From JAGKXB01 sp964498835 (GTDB lineage: Bacteria; Pseudomonadota; Gammaproteobacteria; Burkholderiales; Burkholderiaceae_D), in assembly GCA_964498835.1 (NCBI GenBank), contig CAZCIX010000004.1, positions 4,960 to 68,959 of the forward strand: a DNA stretch of 64,000 bases, given 5' to 3'. The notes beneath the pieces were generated by a model. It had not been told where the DNA came from. It worked only from the letters and a program-made list of their open reading frames with translations, and searched no databases. Below, piece after piece: positions 37,281 to 46,287 of this stretch (position 1 is its first letter; the number at the start of each line of letters is the position of its first letter). The translations under genes and the position numbers were made by a program.

Positions 37281-37318
37281 GCCGGGCCCCTTTGTAGGTG
37301 CTCGGCGGTTTGTTTTTT
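37281..37318 (+). terminator. Rho-independent terminator after mdh
   Basis: GCCGGGCCCC (37281-37290) pairs with GGTGCTCGGC (37297-37306) with one mismatch and a G-T pair over a 6-base loop, followed by GGTTTGTTTTTTG. The stem is far more GC-rich than its surroundings, 20 bp after the mdh stop. Confidence 0.85.
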
Positions 37319-37351
37319 GCTTCTCCCAAGTTATTCAAGCAAGGTTTTTCG

Positions 37352-37888
37352 ATGAAAAAAATTACCTGCATCCTGCTTTCGATGCTAACAAGCATCAGCA
37401 TCAACCTCCTTCCCTCATTGGTTCAAGCTCAAAATCAAACGCAGTTGCCACAACAAACACCAACACAATTACAAGACCAAAATCAAGCAACAACGCTCAC
37501 GCTTGCCATGCTGCAAAAGAACACAAAGAAAAAAATTTCCAAAACAGATTCACATGACGCACACGATTTAAACAATACCAATGAAGATGCCAATGAATCA
37601 GACATCAAAACTTCTACGGTGACCGAATATCGCTGTGAATTGGGAAATAATGTCTCAATTTACAACAACATCAACGACGATCAATATATTGCGCTGCGTT
37701 GGAAAAAACGCCTGCACAAATTAACTCGTATTCCAACGTCAACTGGCGCACATCGTTTTGAAAACCGAAAATATGGTCTGCTTTGGATCAATATTCCCTC
37801 CAAAGGAATACTGCTCGATTTAAAAAAAGGCCAGCAATTAGCCAATGAATGCCATACGCCCGAACAAATGGCACAAAGTACGAATTAG
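37352..37888 (+). CDS. Exported MliC-like (C-type lysozyme inhibitor) protein
   Basis: A signal peptide (MKKITCILLSMLTS to LVQAQ, cleavage near residue 29) is followed by a Gln/Thr/Asn-rich linker of about 75 residues and a C-terminal domain of about 75 residues that fits the MliC/PliC pattern: YRCELGNNVSIY, TSTGAHRFENRKYGLLW, GILLDL and a closing NEC, giving the usual Cys pair. Such proteins bind host or predator lysozyme in the periplasm. The ATG at 37352 with AAGG upstream is used; a GTG at 37298 lies inside the terminator. A hypothetical gene between mdh and acnA is common in Burkholderiales. Confidence 0.6.
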   Translation: MKKITCILLSMLTSISINLLPSLVQAQNQTQLPQQTPTQLQDQNQATTLTLAMLQKNTKKKISKTDSHDAHDLNNTNEDANESDIKTSTVTEYRCELGNNVSIYNNINDDQYIALRWKKRLHKLTRIPTSTGAHRFENRKYGLLWINIPSKGILLDLKKGQQLANECHTPEQMAQSTN

Positions 37889-37944
37889 TGAAATTCACTC
37901 ACTCCAAGTAAATTACCAAACATTACTAAGACCACGAGGATGCC

Positions 37945-40701
37945 ATGTCTCACACCCCATTAAATACAGCGTTTGATCCTTCGCAAACCGTGCAGGATTT
38001 TTCACTTTCTGATACACAAAAAGGCAAGTTCTACTCCCTGCCAGCGCTGGAAAAATGTCTGGGCATTTCTCTTTCCCGCTTACCGGTTTCTATCCGCCTA
38101 GTGCTGGAATCTGTGTTACGCAATTGTGATGGCAAAAAAATTACGCCAGAACACGTCAAACAACTCGCTAATTGGTCACCCAACGCCCCCCGTCTTGATG
38201 AAATCCCGTTCGTCGTAGCGCGCGTGGTACTGCAGGATTTTACTGGCGTGCCATTGCTAGCAGATTTAGCAGCCATGCGCAGCGTGGCGGCTAAGATGAA
38301 ATTCAATCCTAAAAATATCGAACCATTGGTTCCGGTAGACTTGGTAGTCGATCACTCAGTGCAAGTCGATCACTTCCGTGAACAAGGCGCACTCGATTTA
38401 AATATGAAGCTGGAATTCTCACGGAATAATGAGCGTTATCAGTTTATGAAATGGGGCATGCAAGCATTCGACACCTTTAGTGTCGTGCCACCTGGCTTTG
38501 GCATCGTGCATCAAGTCAATCTGGAATACTTAGCACGCGGTGTACACAAGCGCACCAATAACGATGGTGATGATATTTATTATCCTGACACTTTAGTCGG
38601 TACAGACTCTCATACCACCATGATCAACGGTATCGGCGTCGTTGGTTGGGGTGTGGGTGGTATTGAGGCAGAAGCTGGCATGCTGGGACAACCGGTCTAT
38701 TTCTTAACGCCAGACGTCATCGGTGTCAATTTCACCGGCCAGTTACGCGAAGGCTGCACTGCCACGGACTTGGTACTGGCCGTGACTGAAATGCTGCGCA
38801 AAGAAAAAGTCGTCGGCAAGTTTGTCGAATTTTTCGGTGAAGGCGTGGCATCACTCTCCTTAACCGATCGCGCCACTATCGCCAATATGGCGCCTGAATA
38901 TGGCGCTACCATGGGCTTCTTTCCTGTCGATGACGCCACAATTGCGTATTTCAAAGGAACGGGACGTAGCGAATCTGAAATTCAAGCATTTGGAACCTAT
39001 TTCAAAGCGCAAAAACTATTTGGCATTCCAAAATCAGGGGACATTGATTACACCCGTGTAGTGGAACTTGATCTGGATACAGTAGCACCGTCTCTGGCTG
39101 GCCCAAAACGACCACAAGACCGGATTGAGTTAGGCACAGTGAAATCACATTTCATTGAATTACTCGGCAAACCTAGCACCGAAAATGGTTTTAATAAAAA
39201 AGAACAGGATATTAACGCCGTCTATCCAAGCACCGATGGTGTCAAGGTCAAAAATGGCGACATCCTAATTGCTGCCATCACATCCTGCACCAACACTTCC
39301 AATCCTAGTGTCATGCTGGCAGCTGGCTTGCTAGCAAAAAAAGCTGTCGAAGCCGGCCTTAAGGTGGCACCGCACATCAAAACTTCACTTGCTCCAGGCT
39401 CGCGTGTCGTAACTGAATATTTGGCGGCAGCTGGTTTGCTTCCTTACCTGGAGCAACTCGGCTTTGGCGTCACCGCGTATGGTTGTACAACTTGTATCGG
39501 CAATGCTGGCGATTTAACACCAGAAATAAACCAAACGATTGTGCAAAACGATATTGTGGCATCAGCTGTTTTGTCAGGTAATCGTAACTTTGAAGCACGT
39601 ATTCATCCCAATATTCGTTCCAACTTCCTCGCATCGCCACCGTTGGTCGTTGCCTACGCGATTGCAGGTAGCATGATGCGTGACTTGATGACAGAACCAG
39701 TGGGGAAAGGTACGGACAAAAATGGCGTTACACGTGATGTTTTCCTACGTGACATTTGGCCTAGCAGCACAGAAATTGCTGAATTGATGCAATTTGCCCT
39801 CAATGCAGAAACCTTTAAACAAAACTACGCTGATGTGAAAGGCAATCCCGGTAAATTATGGGAAAACGTGAGCAGCGTAGCCGGTCAAGTCTACAACTGG
39901 CCAGACTCTACCTACATCGCAGAACCGCCTTTCTTCGACAATTTCACGATGCAACCCGAAGCAGTTGCCAACGGCATACAAGGTGCGCGCGCTTTAGGTG
40001 TGTTTGGTGACTCCATCACGACGGATCATATTTCTCCCGCAGGTGCAATCAAGGAATCCAGTCCAGCAGGCTTGTGGCTGACACAGCATGGTGTGATGAA
40101 AGCCGACTTTAATTCCTACGGTTCACGTCGCGGCAATCATGAAATCATGATGCGTGGCACATTTGCCAATGTGCGTATCAAAAATCGCATGATTCCACCA
40201 GCAGCCGATGGCTCCAGCGTCGAAGGTGGTATCACCATTCACCAGCCATCCGGTGAAGTCATGCCTATCTACGACGCTGCCATGCGTTACATCCAGGATG
40301 GCACGCCCACGATGATTTTTGCTGGTGAAGAATACGGCACAGGCTCATCACGCGATTGGGCAGCTAAGGGAACGTATTTATTAGGCGTAAAGGCCGTCAT
40401 TACACGCTCATTTGAACGCATCCATCGCTCTAATCTGATCGGCATGGGCGTCTTGCCACTGCAATTTATTGGTGAAGACAGTGTGCAAACCCTGAGCATC
40501 AAAGGCGATGAAATATTCGACTTGAAAGGTATAGAAGGCGAAATCAAACCACAACAGGAAGTGACACTGGTTATTCATCGTCGAGATGGTAAGAAGGACG
40601 AAGTGCAAGTCTTGTTACGGATTGATACGCCTATTGAGGTCGATTATTACAAACACGGTGGCATTCTGCCTTTTGTGTTGCGTCAGTTGTTAGCGGCATA
40701 A
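37945..40701 (+). CDS. acnA: Aconitate hydratase AcnA
   Basis: Citrate/isocitrate isomerase with a 4Fe-4S cluster. Cluster ligands appear as the Cys in AAITSCTNTSNPSVM and the pair in YGCTTCIGNAGDL; the IRP/AcnA signature VGTDSHTTMINGIGVVGWGVGGIEAE is seen in part (VGTDSHTTMINGIGV). The C-terminal swivel domain has GEEYGTGSSRDWAAKG. At 918 residues it is slightly longer than usual. GAGG six bases before the ATG supports the start. It completes the TCA cluster. Confidence 0.96.
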   Translation: MSHTPLNTAFDPSQTVQDFSLSDTQKGKFYSLPALEKCLGISLSRLPVSIRLVLESVLRNCDGKKITPEHVKQLANWSPNAPRLDEIPFVVARVVLQDFTGVPLLADLAAMRSVAAKMKFNPKNIEPLVPVDLVVDHSVQVDHFREQGALDLNMKLEFSRNNERYQFMKWGMQAFDTFSVVPPGFGIVHQVNLEYLARGVHKRTNNDGDDIYYPDTLVGTDSHTTMINGIGVVGWGVGGIEAEAGMLGQPVYFLTPDVIGVNFTGQLREGCTATDLVLAVTEMLRKEKVVGKFVEFFGEGVASLSLTDRATIANMAPEYGATMGFFPVDDATIAYFKGTGRSESEIQAFGTYFKAQKLFGIPKSGDIDYTRVVELDLDTVAPSLAGPKRPQDRIELGTVKSHFIELLGKPSTENGFNKKEQDINAVYPSTDGVKVKNGDILIAAITSCTNTSNPSVMLAAGLLAKKAVEAGLKVAPHIKTSLAPGSRVVTEYLAAAGLLPYLEQLGFGVTAYGCTTCIGNAGDLTPEINQTIVQNDIVASAVLSGNRNFEARIHPNIRSNFLASPPLVVAYAIAGSMMRDLMTEPVGKGTDKNGVTRDVFLRDIWPSSTEIAELMQFALNAETFKQNYADVKGNPGKLWENVSSVAGQVYNWPDSTYIAEPPFFDNFTMQPEAVANGIQGARALGVFGDSITTDHISPAGAIKESSPAGLWLTQHGVMKADFNSYGSRRGNHEIMMRGTFANVRIKNRMIPPAADGSSVEGGITIHQPSGEVMPIYDAAMRYIQDGTPTMIFAGEEYGTGSSRDWAAKGTYLLGVKAVITRSFERIHRSNLIGMGVLPLQFIGEDSVQTLSIKGDEIFDLKGIEGEIKPQQEVTLVIHRRDGKKDEVQVLLRIDTPIEVDYYKHGGILPFVLRQLLAA

Positions 40702-40750
40702 ATCGATAGCAAACGGTATAAACGCGCTACCTCACACACATAATAAAACG

Positions 40751-40777
40751 TCGTTCCCGCCTAAAAACGTGGAACGA
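40751..40777. repeat. REP-like palindrome after acnA
   Basis: TCGTTCC (40751-40757) and GGAACGA (40771-40777) are inverted around CGCCTAAAAACGT. It matches the style of the elements at 53,167 and 23,690 (GTTCCCGC .. ACGTGGAA). It lies between acnA and the DUF2863 gene and overlaps the first possible start codon of the latter. Confidence 0.5.
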
Positions 40778-42147
40778 TGATAATTTTCTTTGATCACGTT
40801 TTGAATACCAACATGCATCGTCCATCCAAAAATTCTCCCAAAAAAATATCTTCAGATAGCCAGCGCCTGATTGCTTTTGCACAAGCCATCGTACAAGCCT
40901 CCAGCAGGATGGAAGAACGCACCTGGGAACAAGGTTTGGATAAATTGCTGCAAAAATTACTCAAAAATTCTCATCAAGATGCAATAGATGCTGCGCTGGG
41001 CTATCTTTTTCAGGAAGAGTTAACTGCTTACGAGGTTTTAATCACATCACTAGAAGCAACCAGTACATCTTGCAGCATCACGCGAGAAGAAAATGGGGAA
41101 AAGGTGGAATACAAAGCGCTACTCATCGCCGTTCCCATTTTAGCCTGGACACGCTTCTCGATTGCGTCCGGGCCTCTTTCGGCAGATACGATGGCGGTAC
41201 TCAGTAGCGATTTATCTGAGCACCTATTGGCGCCTCACACCCAACTTGCTATCGCACCCACTTTGTTTGCCATTGATCAATTGCCACGCACTCCAGCCGA
41301 GGTGTTCACTTTTACGCAACGTTTGGCGCAAACAGCATTGAACAATGTACCATTCAAAACGCCTGCACAAACAACGGAAACGGCACCTTTTCTAGCTGAC
41401 ATTCGCTATGTAATTGCCATTGTTGCTGCACCTGCCCAAGCCCCCTTGTTTCGCTGGCAAACCAATACCAATTTGCTGCATTTGAACAAAGATCGTGCTG
41501 CCGCTCTGCAACAATGGCGGACACAAGTGACGCCACATATCACAGGTATTTTGCCCGGTTGTGGTCTTGAATTGCTACTACCCGACGCCTACTTCGCTGC
41601 TTGTCGCGAGGCTGACAAGCAAATTCGCCCGCTTTCTATCCATGCTGCTGTTAATTACTTAACCCAAGCCTTGCAAGTCGATCCATCCAAACTCCATGCA
41701 ATCATCGGCAGTTTTGGCGAAGAAAATTCAGAAGGTCAAATCGACGAATATCGCATCAGTTTCACCGTTCACGATAACCCTGATGTCGTGTATGGAATAG
41801 TCTGGCCACTCTATGAATTAGAAAATGGTGACAATGACGACAATGACATGCGCATCATCAATGACTTAAACGACATAAATGAGAATAACAACGTCACACA
41901 AGACTTGATGCAAACAACGAGCTTGACACAAACTAACAATGCCACCAGCACCCATAAAACACCGTTACAGGAAATCCTGATCCTATTACGCAAAGCAGGA
42001 ATCATCCACATCGTGCATCACAATGAACGCTTTTTCACCGAATATTGCGATGACTGTGGTGTACCTTTGTTCCTGGATAAAGAAGCAGAGCTGGTTCATG
42101 CCGAAATGCCAGAAGAGTCCTATCCTGGCAATGAGCATTTTCATTGA
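40777..42147 (+). CDS. DUF2863 family protein
   Basis: Matches DUF2863, a family of unknown function restricted to Burkholderiales. Conserved blocks: RLIAFAQAIVQASSRMEERTWE, LLIAVPILAWTRFSIASGPL and DIRYVIAIVAAPAQAPLFRWQ (partly quoted). Residues 345-395 hold an Asn/Asp/Thr low-complexity insert (NGDNDDNDMRIINDLNDINE) inside the C-terminal domain, ahead of a Cys-bearing tail YCDDCGVPLF. The start may be the ATG at 40813 (MHRPSKNSPKK), which fits the family better; 40777 lies in the REP-like element. It converges on GT41 with a 4-bp gap. Confidence 0.82.
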   Translation: MIIFFDHVLNTNMHRPSKNSPKKISSDSQRLIAFAQAIVQASSRMEERTWEQGLDKLLQKLLKNSHQDAIDAALGYLFQEELTAYEVLITSLEATSTSCSITREENGEKVEYKALLIAVPILAWTRFSIASGPLSADTMAVLSSDLSEHLLAPHTQLAIAPTLFAIDQLPRTPAEVFTFTQRLAQTALNNVPFKTPAQTTETAPFLADIRYVIAIVAAPAQAPLFRWQTNTNLLHLNKDRAAALQQWRTQVTPHITGILPGCGLELLLPDAYFAACREADKQIRPLSIHAAVNYLTQALQVDPSKLHAIIGSFGEENSEGQIDEYRISFTVHDNPDVVYGIVWPLYELENGDNDDNDMRIINDLNDINENNNVTQDLMQTTSLTQTNNATSTHKTPLQEILILLRKAGIIHIVHHNERFFTEYCDDCGVPLFLDKEAELVHAEMPEESYPGNEHFH

Positions 42148-42151
42148 CGAC

Positions 42152-43720
42152 TCAGGATTTGGTTTTAGTGGACGAAACGACCAAATCAAACAAAGCAAAT
42201 AATTCTTTTTCCAAAGCGCGGGTAAATCCCTTCACATCACACAAAGAGGATGCCCGCATAAGAGACCTCAAATCACGACGCAAGGTTTGCAGATATGCCA
42301 CATCGTTCGCCAGCTTGACTGCAATTCGTACATAATCATCCTCATCACGCGCCGCCAGCTCAGGCAAACCAATCGCAGATAAAAACGCCAATGTCTGCCG
42401 ACTCACCACCCGGCTTTGTGGCCACGTCACCACTGGGACACCCATCCACAATGCCTCGCAACTAGTCAACCCACCGGTAAATGGAAAAGAATCCAGCGCA
42501 ATATCAACATCGGCGTATTCCTTCAATACCTGACCGTGGAATGACGCGCCGCGCAAGATGATGCGCTCCGCCTCAATCCCCGCCGCGACAAAAAAGTCGC
42601 GCACAGATTGCGAAAAAGCCGGGTCCTGCAAAGTACGCCATTTCAATATCAACCGAGAATTCGGCACCGCCGCCAATATCCGTGCCCAAGTTGCATACAC
42701 GCCAACATGCAACTTGGCAGTGTTATTAAAGCAGCCAAAAGTAATACAACCCTGCTGCAAACAAGGCAAAGGTGCCACTTCAGCTGGCGCAAAAGGCGCA
42801 GGCGTATAGCAAAAACGCCCGCCCCGCAATCGGATAATCGGCTCAACAAACTGCGCCTCAGTCCCCGCTGGCGCATGCCACTCATCCAACAACACCGCGT
42901 CGATGACCGACAAACCAGTGCTGGCAAAATACCCCAACCAACTCACTTGCACTGGTGCTGGCCGATGAGCAAACACACTTAAACGCGAACCGGCGGTATG
43001 GCCAGACAAATCAACCAGCACATCAATCTGATCTTGCTGTATCAACGCCGCCAGCGCCGCATCATCCAATGCAGCCACATCGCGCCATACACAGCTAGCA
43101 CGAATGGCATCGCTAATCCAATCACGCACCCGACCGGCGCTATAAGCAAAAACCTGCACCCGCTCAACATCATGCGCAGCGAGTACATCTTTAATAAACC
43201 ACCCAACCGTATGCTGACAAAAATCTGCCGACACATAGCCTATCCGCAACAAGCGCCCCGACAATGGCAGCAAAGCAGGCCGGGCACGCATCCCACCCGC
43301 TTTCTCTATCGCCCACTTCCCCCAAGCCTGCGCCCGCTGCAAACGTTCAGCATCCGACGCTGCGGGGTCATATTCCAAACTCAACAACGCATTGCGCCGT
43401 ATCACAGGATGATCCGGCAAGCGCGCCAGCAATGCTTCATCAATCCGCCGCGCAGCCTCATGCCGCCCCGCATCACGCGCCACATTCGCCAAATTAAGCA
43501 ATGGCCGCACATCATTCGGCAGCAATTCACGAACACGTGCAAAACACGGATGCGCAATCGATAAAAAACCAAACGCAAGCAACAAAGAACCAATACTCAA
43601 CAGCGCTTCAGGATCTTCGTTGTGGGTACTCATCATTTGCTGACAATGCAGCAAGAAGTCATCAAAACGGCCTTGGCCGGCTAGTTGGCGTGCTTGGGTT
43701 AGGGATGAGGATGCGTGCAT
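42152..43720 (-). CDS. GT41 (SPINDLY/OGT-like) glycosyltransferase with TPR region
   Basis: Residues 1-130 form a short TPR-like helical region (DPEALLSIGSLLLAFGFLSI, DVRPLLNLANVARDAGRHEA); the rest is the O-GlcNAc-transferase catalytic domain with LRIGYVSADFCQHTVGWFI, VLVDLSGHTAGSRL, RPAPVQVSWLGYFASTGL, ITFGCFNNTAKLH and DIALDSFPFTGGLTSCEALW (the UDP-binding part). Such bacterial enzymes glycosylate proteins or adhesins. The ATG at 43720 is used; a TTG at 43735 is the alternative. The gene is visibly more GC-rich than its neighbours, with long shadow frames, suggesting later acquisition. It lies 23 bp after higA. Confidence 0.88.
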   Translation of the reverse strand: MHASSSLTQARQLAGQGRFDDFLLHCQQMMSTHNEDPEALLSIGSLLLAFGFLSIAHPCFARVRELLPNDVRPLLNLANVARDAGRHEAARRIDEALLARLPDHPVIRRNALLSLEYDPAASDAERLQRAQAWGKWAIEKAGGMRARPALLPLSGRLLRIGYVSADFCQHTVGWFIKDVLAAHDVERVQVFAYSAGRVRDWISDAIRASCVWRDVAALDDAALAALIQQDQIDVLVDLSGHTAGSRLSVFAHRPAPVQVSWLGYFASTGLSVIDAVLLDEWHAPAGTEAQFVEPIIRLRGGRFCYTPAPFAPAEVAPLPCLQQGCITFGCFNNTAKLHVGVYATWARILAAVPNSRLILKWRTLQDPAFSQSVRDFFVAAGIEAERIILRGASFHGQVLKEYADVDIALDSFPFTGGLTSCEALWMGVPVVTWPQSRVVSRQTLAFLSAIGLPELAARDEDDYVRIAVKLANDVAYLQTLRRDLRSLMRASSLCDVKGFTRALEKELFALFDLVVSSTKTKS

Positions 43721-43743
43721 TAGTGTGTGAATCAACGTAAGTT

Positions 43744-44040
43744 CTACGCATGCGCAAACGAATGCACTTTGATAAGGCGCTCACCAACGCTTACCTCTGC
43801 GGTTTTTAAATCGTAAGAAGCTTGCAAACTAAGCCAGTATTGCGGTGATTGATCAAAAGCACGGCCAAATAACAAAGCCAGCTCCGCAGTCACAGGACGC
43901 GTCCCTTTAATCACATGCGAAATCCGCATTGCCGATATACCAATCGCTCGAGCGAATTCAGCTTGAGAAATGCACATTTCTTCCAAGATTTCTCCCAAAA
44001 ACTCGCCAGGATGAATTGCAGATAAGCCATTTTTTGGCAT
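43744..44040 (-). CDS. higA: HigA-type XRE antitoxin/regulator
   Basis: A 98-residue XRE helix-turn-helix protein of the HigA/VapI group: NGLSAIHPGEFLGEILEEM, the HTH ISQAEFARAIGISAMRISHV and the tail RAFDQSPQYWLSLQASYDL are typical. A strong AAGGAG site six bases upstream fixes the ATG at 44040; longer starts reach into hepT. No HigB toxin gene lies beside it. It follows hepT by 11 bp, so it is probably the third gene of the mntA-hepT operon, perhaps as its transcriptional repressor (inference). Confidence 0.85.
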   Translation of the reverse strand: MPKNGLSAIHPGEFLGEILEEMCISQAEFARAIGISAMRISHVIKGTRPVTAELALLFGRAFDQSPQYWLSLQASYDLKTAEVSVGERLIKVHSFAHA

Positions 44041-44051
44041 ATTTTTCTCCT

Positions 44052-44417
44052 TCATTTTTGATCTTCGGCATCCTGGCGCACCGCTGACAATTGTTCGAGC
44101 AATGCCGGTAGCCATTTTTGTATCGTCTCCCACACCACGTCGAGGTCGATGTCGAAATAGCCATGAGCCATGCGATTACGCATGTTACGCATGCTGCGCC
44201 ACGGCACTTCGGCATGCGTCTGCGTAAACTCGGCATAGCCGTCCATTATTTTCGTAGCTGCTTCGCCGATGATGATGAGACTCATGATGACTGCCTGTTG
44301 AGTACGCTTATCAACCAAAAAATCATCCTTGGCCAACCCTTCCACGAAAATACGCGCATCAGTCGCAGCCTGCTGTATGTGGTCAAGATAATCGGGCAAT
44401 CGGTGATTCTCGCTCAT
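44052..44417 (-). CDS. hepT: HepT-type HEPN ribonuclease toxin (DUF86)
   Basis: All-alpha HEPN toxin of the MNT-HEPN (mntA-hepT) toxin-antitoxin class, acting as an RNase. The catalytic RX4HXY motif is visible as RNRMAHGYFDID (about residues 82-93), and the Tyr is the residue AMPylated by MntA in characterised systems. Length 121 residues is normal for DUF86. Its ATG overlaps the mntA stop by 4 bp, so the pair is co-translated. Confidence 0.9.
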   Translation of the reverse strand: MSENHRLPDYLDHIQQAATDARIFVEGLAKDDFLVDKRTQQAVIMSLIIIGEAATKIMDGYAEFTQTHAEVPWRSMRNMRNRMAHGYFDIDLDVVWETIQKWLPALLEQLSAVRQDAEDQK

Positions 44418-44704
44418 ACCGGTTGCGCCTCCGCGAGCACCTTGGCCCGAAACTTCAAAGGCAAGTCACCGGGGGTCAGTAAATCAACATTGATGCCGAG
44501 TAGCGATTTCAGCTCTTCTTCCAAATCGCCCAAATCCAGCAACGTGGCACCAGGTAACGCATCGACCAACAAATCAAGGTCGCTACCATCCTGGTCAGTG
44601 CCATGCAGTACCGATCCAAAAACGCGAGGATTCGCCGTGCGAAAACGGCCTACCGCTTCACGCACTGCAATTCGCTTCATATCAAGCACAACGGAAGGTC
44701 GCAT
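44414..44704 (-). CDS. mntA: MntA-type minimal nucleotidyltransferase antitoxin
   Basis: Nucleotidyltransferase antitoxin (DUF4062-unrelated, MNT fold) that inactivates HepT by AMPylation. The signature GSX10DXD is complete: GSVLHGTDQDGSDLDLLVD, with the third acidic residue in NVDLLTPGDLP. Length 96 residues. An AAGGA site six bases upstream supports the ATG at 44704. It heads the mntA-hepT-higA cluster; a short GAGGC/GCCTC hairpin lies between it and rmuC (44,767-44,785). Confidence 0.9.
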   Translation of the reverse strand: MRPSVVLDMKRIAVREAVGRFRTANPRVFGSVLHGTDQDGSDLDLLVDALPGATLLDLGDLEEELKSLLGINVDLLTPGDLPLKFRAKVLAEAQPV

Positions 44705-44814
44705 GGTTATCCTTTCTTATCGAAATTTGTTGAAGTGGTAAACGATAGGTAAGCCATATTTTAAACGAGGCATTATCAAAGCCTCACACCCAGATTGTTC
44801 ATACTCAATTGTAC

Positions 44815-46095
44815 TTACTCCTCCCCCAAATCCACCGACTCCCCACCCAACAACAACTGCGCCATATCAGAAGGCAACGCTTCCACTGATTTCAGTTTGC
44901 GCACCATTTGACGGCTGCGCACCTCGGCACTGTCGATGTTTTTGGCGGCGCGTTCTAGGGTCATTTTGGTGGCGGCTAGGACTTCGCCGAATTTGCCGAA
45001 TTCGGTTTTGACTGCACCCAGCACTTGCCATACTTCAGAAGAGCGTTGCTCCAATGCCAACGTGCGGAAGCCCATTTGTAGGCTGTTTAATAAAGCAGAC
45101 AGAGTTGACGGTCCGGCGATACTGATGCGTTGGGTGCGTTGCAATTCATCGGCTAAACCAGGGCGACGCATGACTTCGGCGTATAAGCCTTCGGTAGGTA
45201 AAAACAAAATGGCAAAGTCGGTGGTCAATGGTGGGGAGAGATATTTGCTGGCAATTTTCTTGGCTTCCAAACGCACGGCACGTTCCAATTCACGACCTGC
45301 TGCAGCGACGGCTTCAGCATCGGCGTGATCGGCAGCTTCGAGCAGGCGTTCGTATTGCTCACGTGGGAACTTGGCATCAATCGGCATCCAGACTGGTGCG
45401 TCATTATTTTTGTTGCTATTGCCGGGCAATTTGATGGCGAATTCCACCCGTTCGCCTGAACCAGGGATGGTTTCTACGTTTTTACTGTATTGCTCAGGCG
45501 TCAAGACTTGTTCCAATAGCATTTCCAACTGTACTTCGCCCCAAGTACCGCGCGTTTTGACGTTGCTTAATACGCGTTTTAAATCGCCGACGCCGATGGC
45601 TAATTGCTGCATTTCACCCAAGCCTTGATGTACTTTTTCCAGTCGATCTGACACCAGTTTGAACGAGGCGCTCAAGCGTTGTTCCAGCGTGGCATGTAGT
45701 TTTTCATCCACCGTTTTACGCATTTCTTCCAACCTGATGCCATTATCGGTTTGCAAATCCCTGATTTTGGTTTCCAGCGTGGTGCGTATTTCACTCATGC
45801 GCTGGGCGTTGGATTCCGTCAGCGCATGCAAAGTTTGGTTCAAGGTATCGCCAAAGCGCTTCAAACTCAGAGATTGCTCCTCCCGCCCGCTGTGCGATTG
45901 CTGCGTGATGGTAAGGCGGATATTGTCCAATTGCTGCTGCATGTTTTGCTGTAATTGCAGCAATAAAGGCGCCATATCCGGCACATCCACTTCTTTCTGC
46001 GCTCGGCTACGCATCAAACTCGTGATTTGCAAAACTAGAACCACTACCAAAACAATGGCGATAGAAAGCATCATAAAAAATTCAATTTGGCTCAT
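44815..46095 (-). CDS. rmuC: DNA recombination protein RmuC
   Basis: RmuC limits inversions between short inverted repeats. It has an N-terminal membrane anchor (FFMMLSIAIVLVVVLVLQI), a long coiled coil (residues about 40-170, e.g. ALTESNAQRMSEIRTTLETK), and the C-terminal RmuC nuclease-like domain (KTRGTWGEVQLEMLLEQVL, PIDAKFPREQYERLL, IFLPTEGLYAEVM-like FLPTEGLYAEVMRRP). The ATG at 46095 opens at the membrane segment; the TTG at 46146 is rejected. 426 residues. Confidence 0.92.
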   Translation of the reverse strand: MSQIEFFMMLSIAIVLVVVLVLQITSLMRSRAQKEVDVPDMAPLLLQLQQNMQQQLDNIRLTITQQSHSGREEQSLSLKRFGDTLNQTLHALTESNAQRMSEIRTTLETKIRDLQTDNGIRLEEMRKTVDEKLHATLEQRLSASFKLVSDRLEKVHQGLGEMQQLAIGVGDLKRVLSNVKTRGTWGEVQLEMLLEQVLTPEQYSKNVETIPGSGERVEFAIKLPGNSNKNNDAPVWMPIDAKFPREQYERLLEAADHADAEAVAAAGRELERAVRLEAKKIASKYLSPPLTTDFAILFLPTEGLYAEVMRRPGLADELQRTQRISIAGPSTLSALLNSLQMGFRTLALEQRSSEVWQVLGAVKTEFGKFGEVLAATKMTLERAAKNIDSAEVRSRQMVRKLKSVEALPSDMAQLLLGGESVDLGEE

Positions 46096-46140
46096 GATTA
46101 ATCCAGATTTCCGATTAGCATCCATCGTTTCCGCAGGGGT

Positions 46141-46216
46141 AAGCAAGAATCCAGTGTCTTTCGTTGTTTACGACTAAAAGACACTGGGTCCCCGACTAAA
46201 GCACTCGGGGACGACG
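46141..46216. repeat. REP-like double hairpin upstream of rmuC
   Basis: Two inverted repeats in tandem: CCAGTGTCTTT (46151-46161) with AAAGACACTGG (46177-46187), then GTCCCCGA (46188-46195) with TCGGGGAC (46205-46212). GAATCCAGTG also occurs at 23,711. The pattern is that of dispersed intergenic palindromes in Burkholderiales and Neisseriales. Confidence 0.6.
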
Positions 46217-46287
46217 GTTTTGAGAGGGGAGTATAAATTAATTAACTTCAATCAAAAGTTGGGGATAGAACAAATAGGACAGATAAG

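Noticed and set aside
43721..44815. Search for a HigB toxin next to higA
   Set aside because: No frame with HigB/RelE features is present on either side; the neighbours are HepT and GT41.
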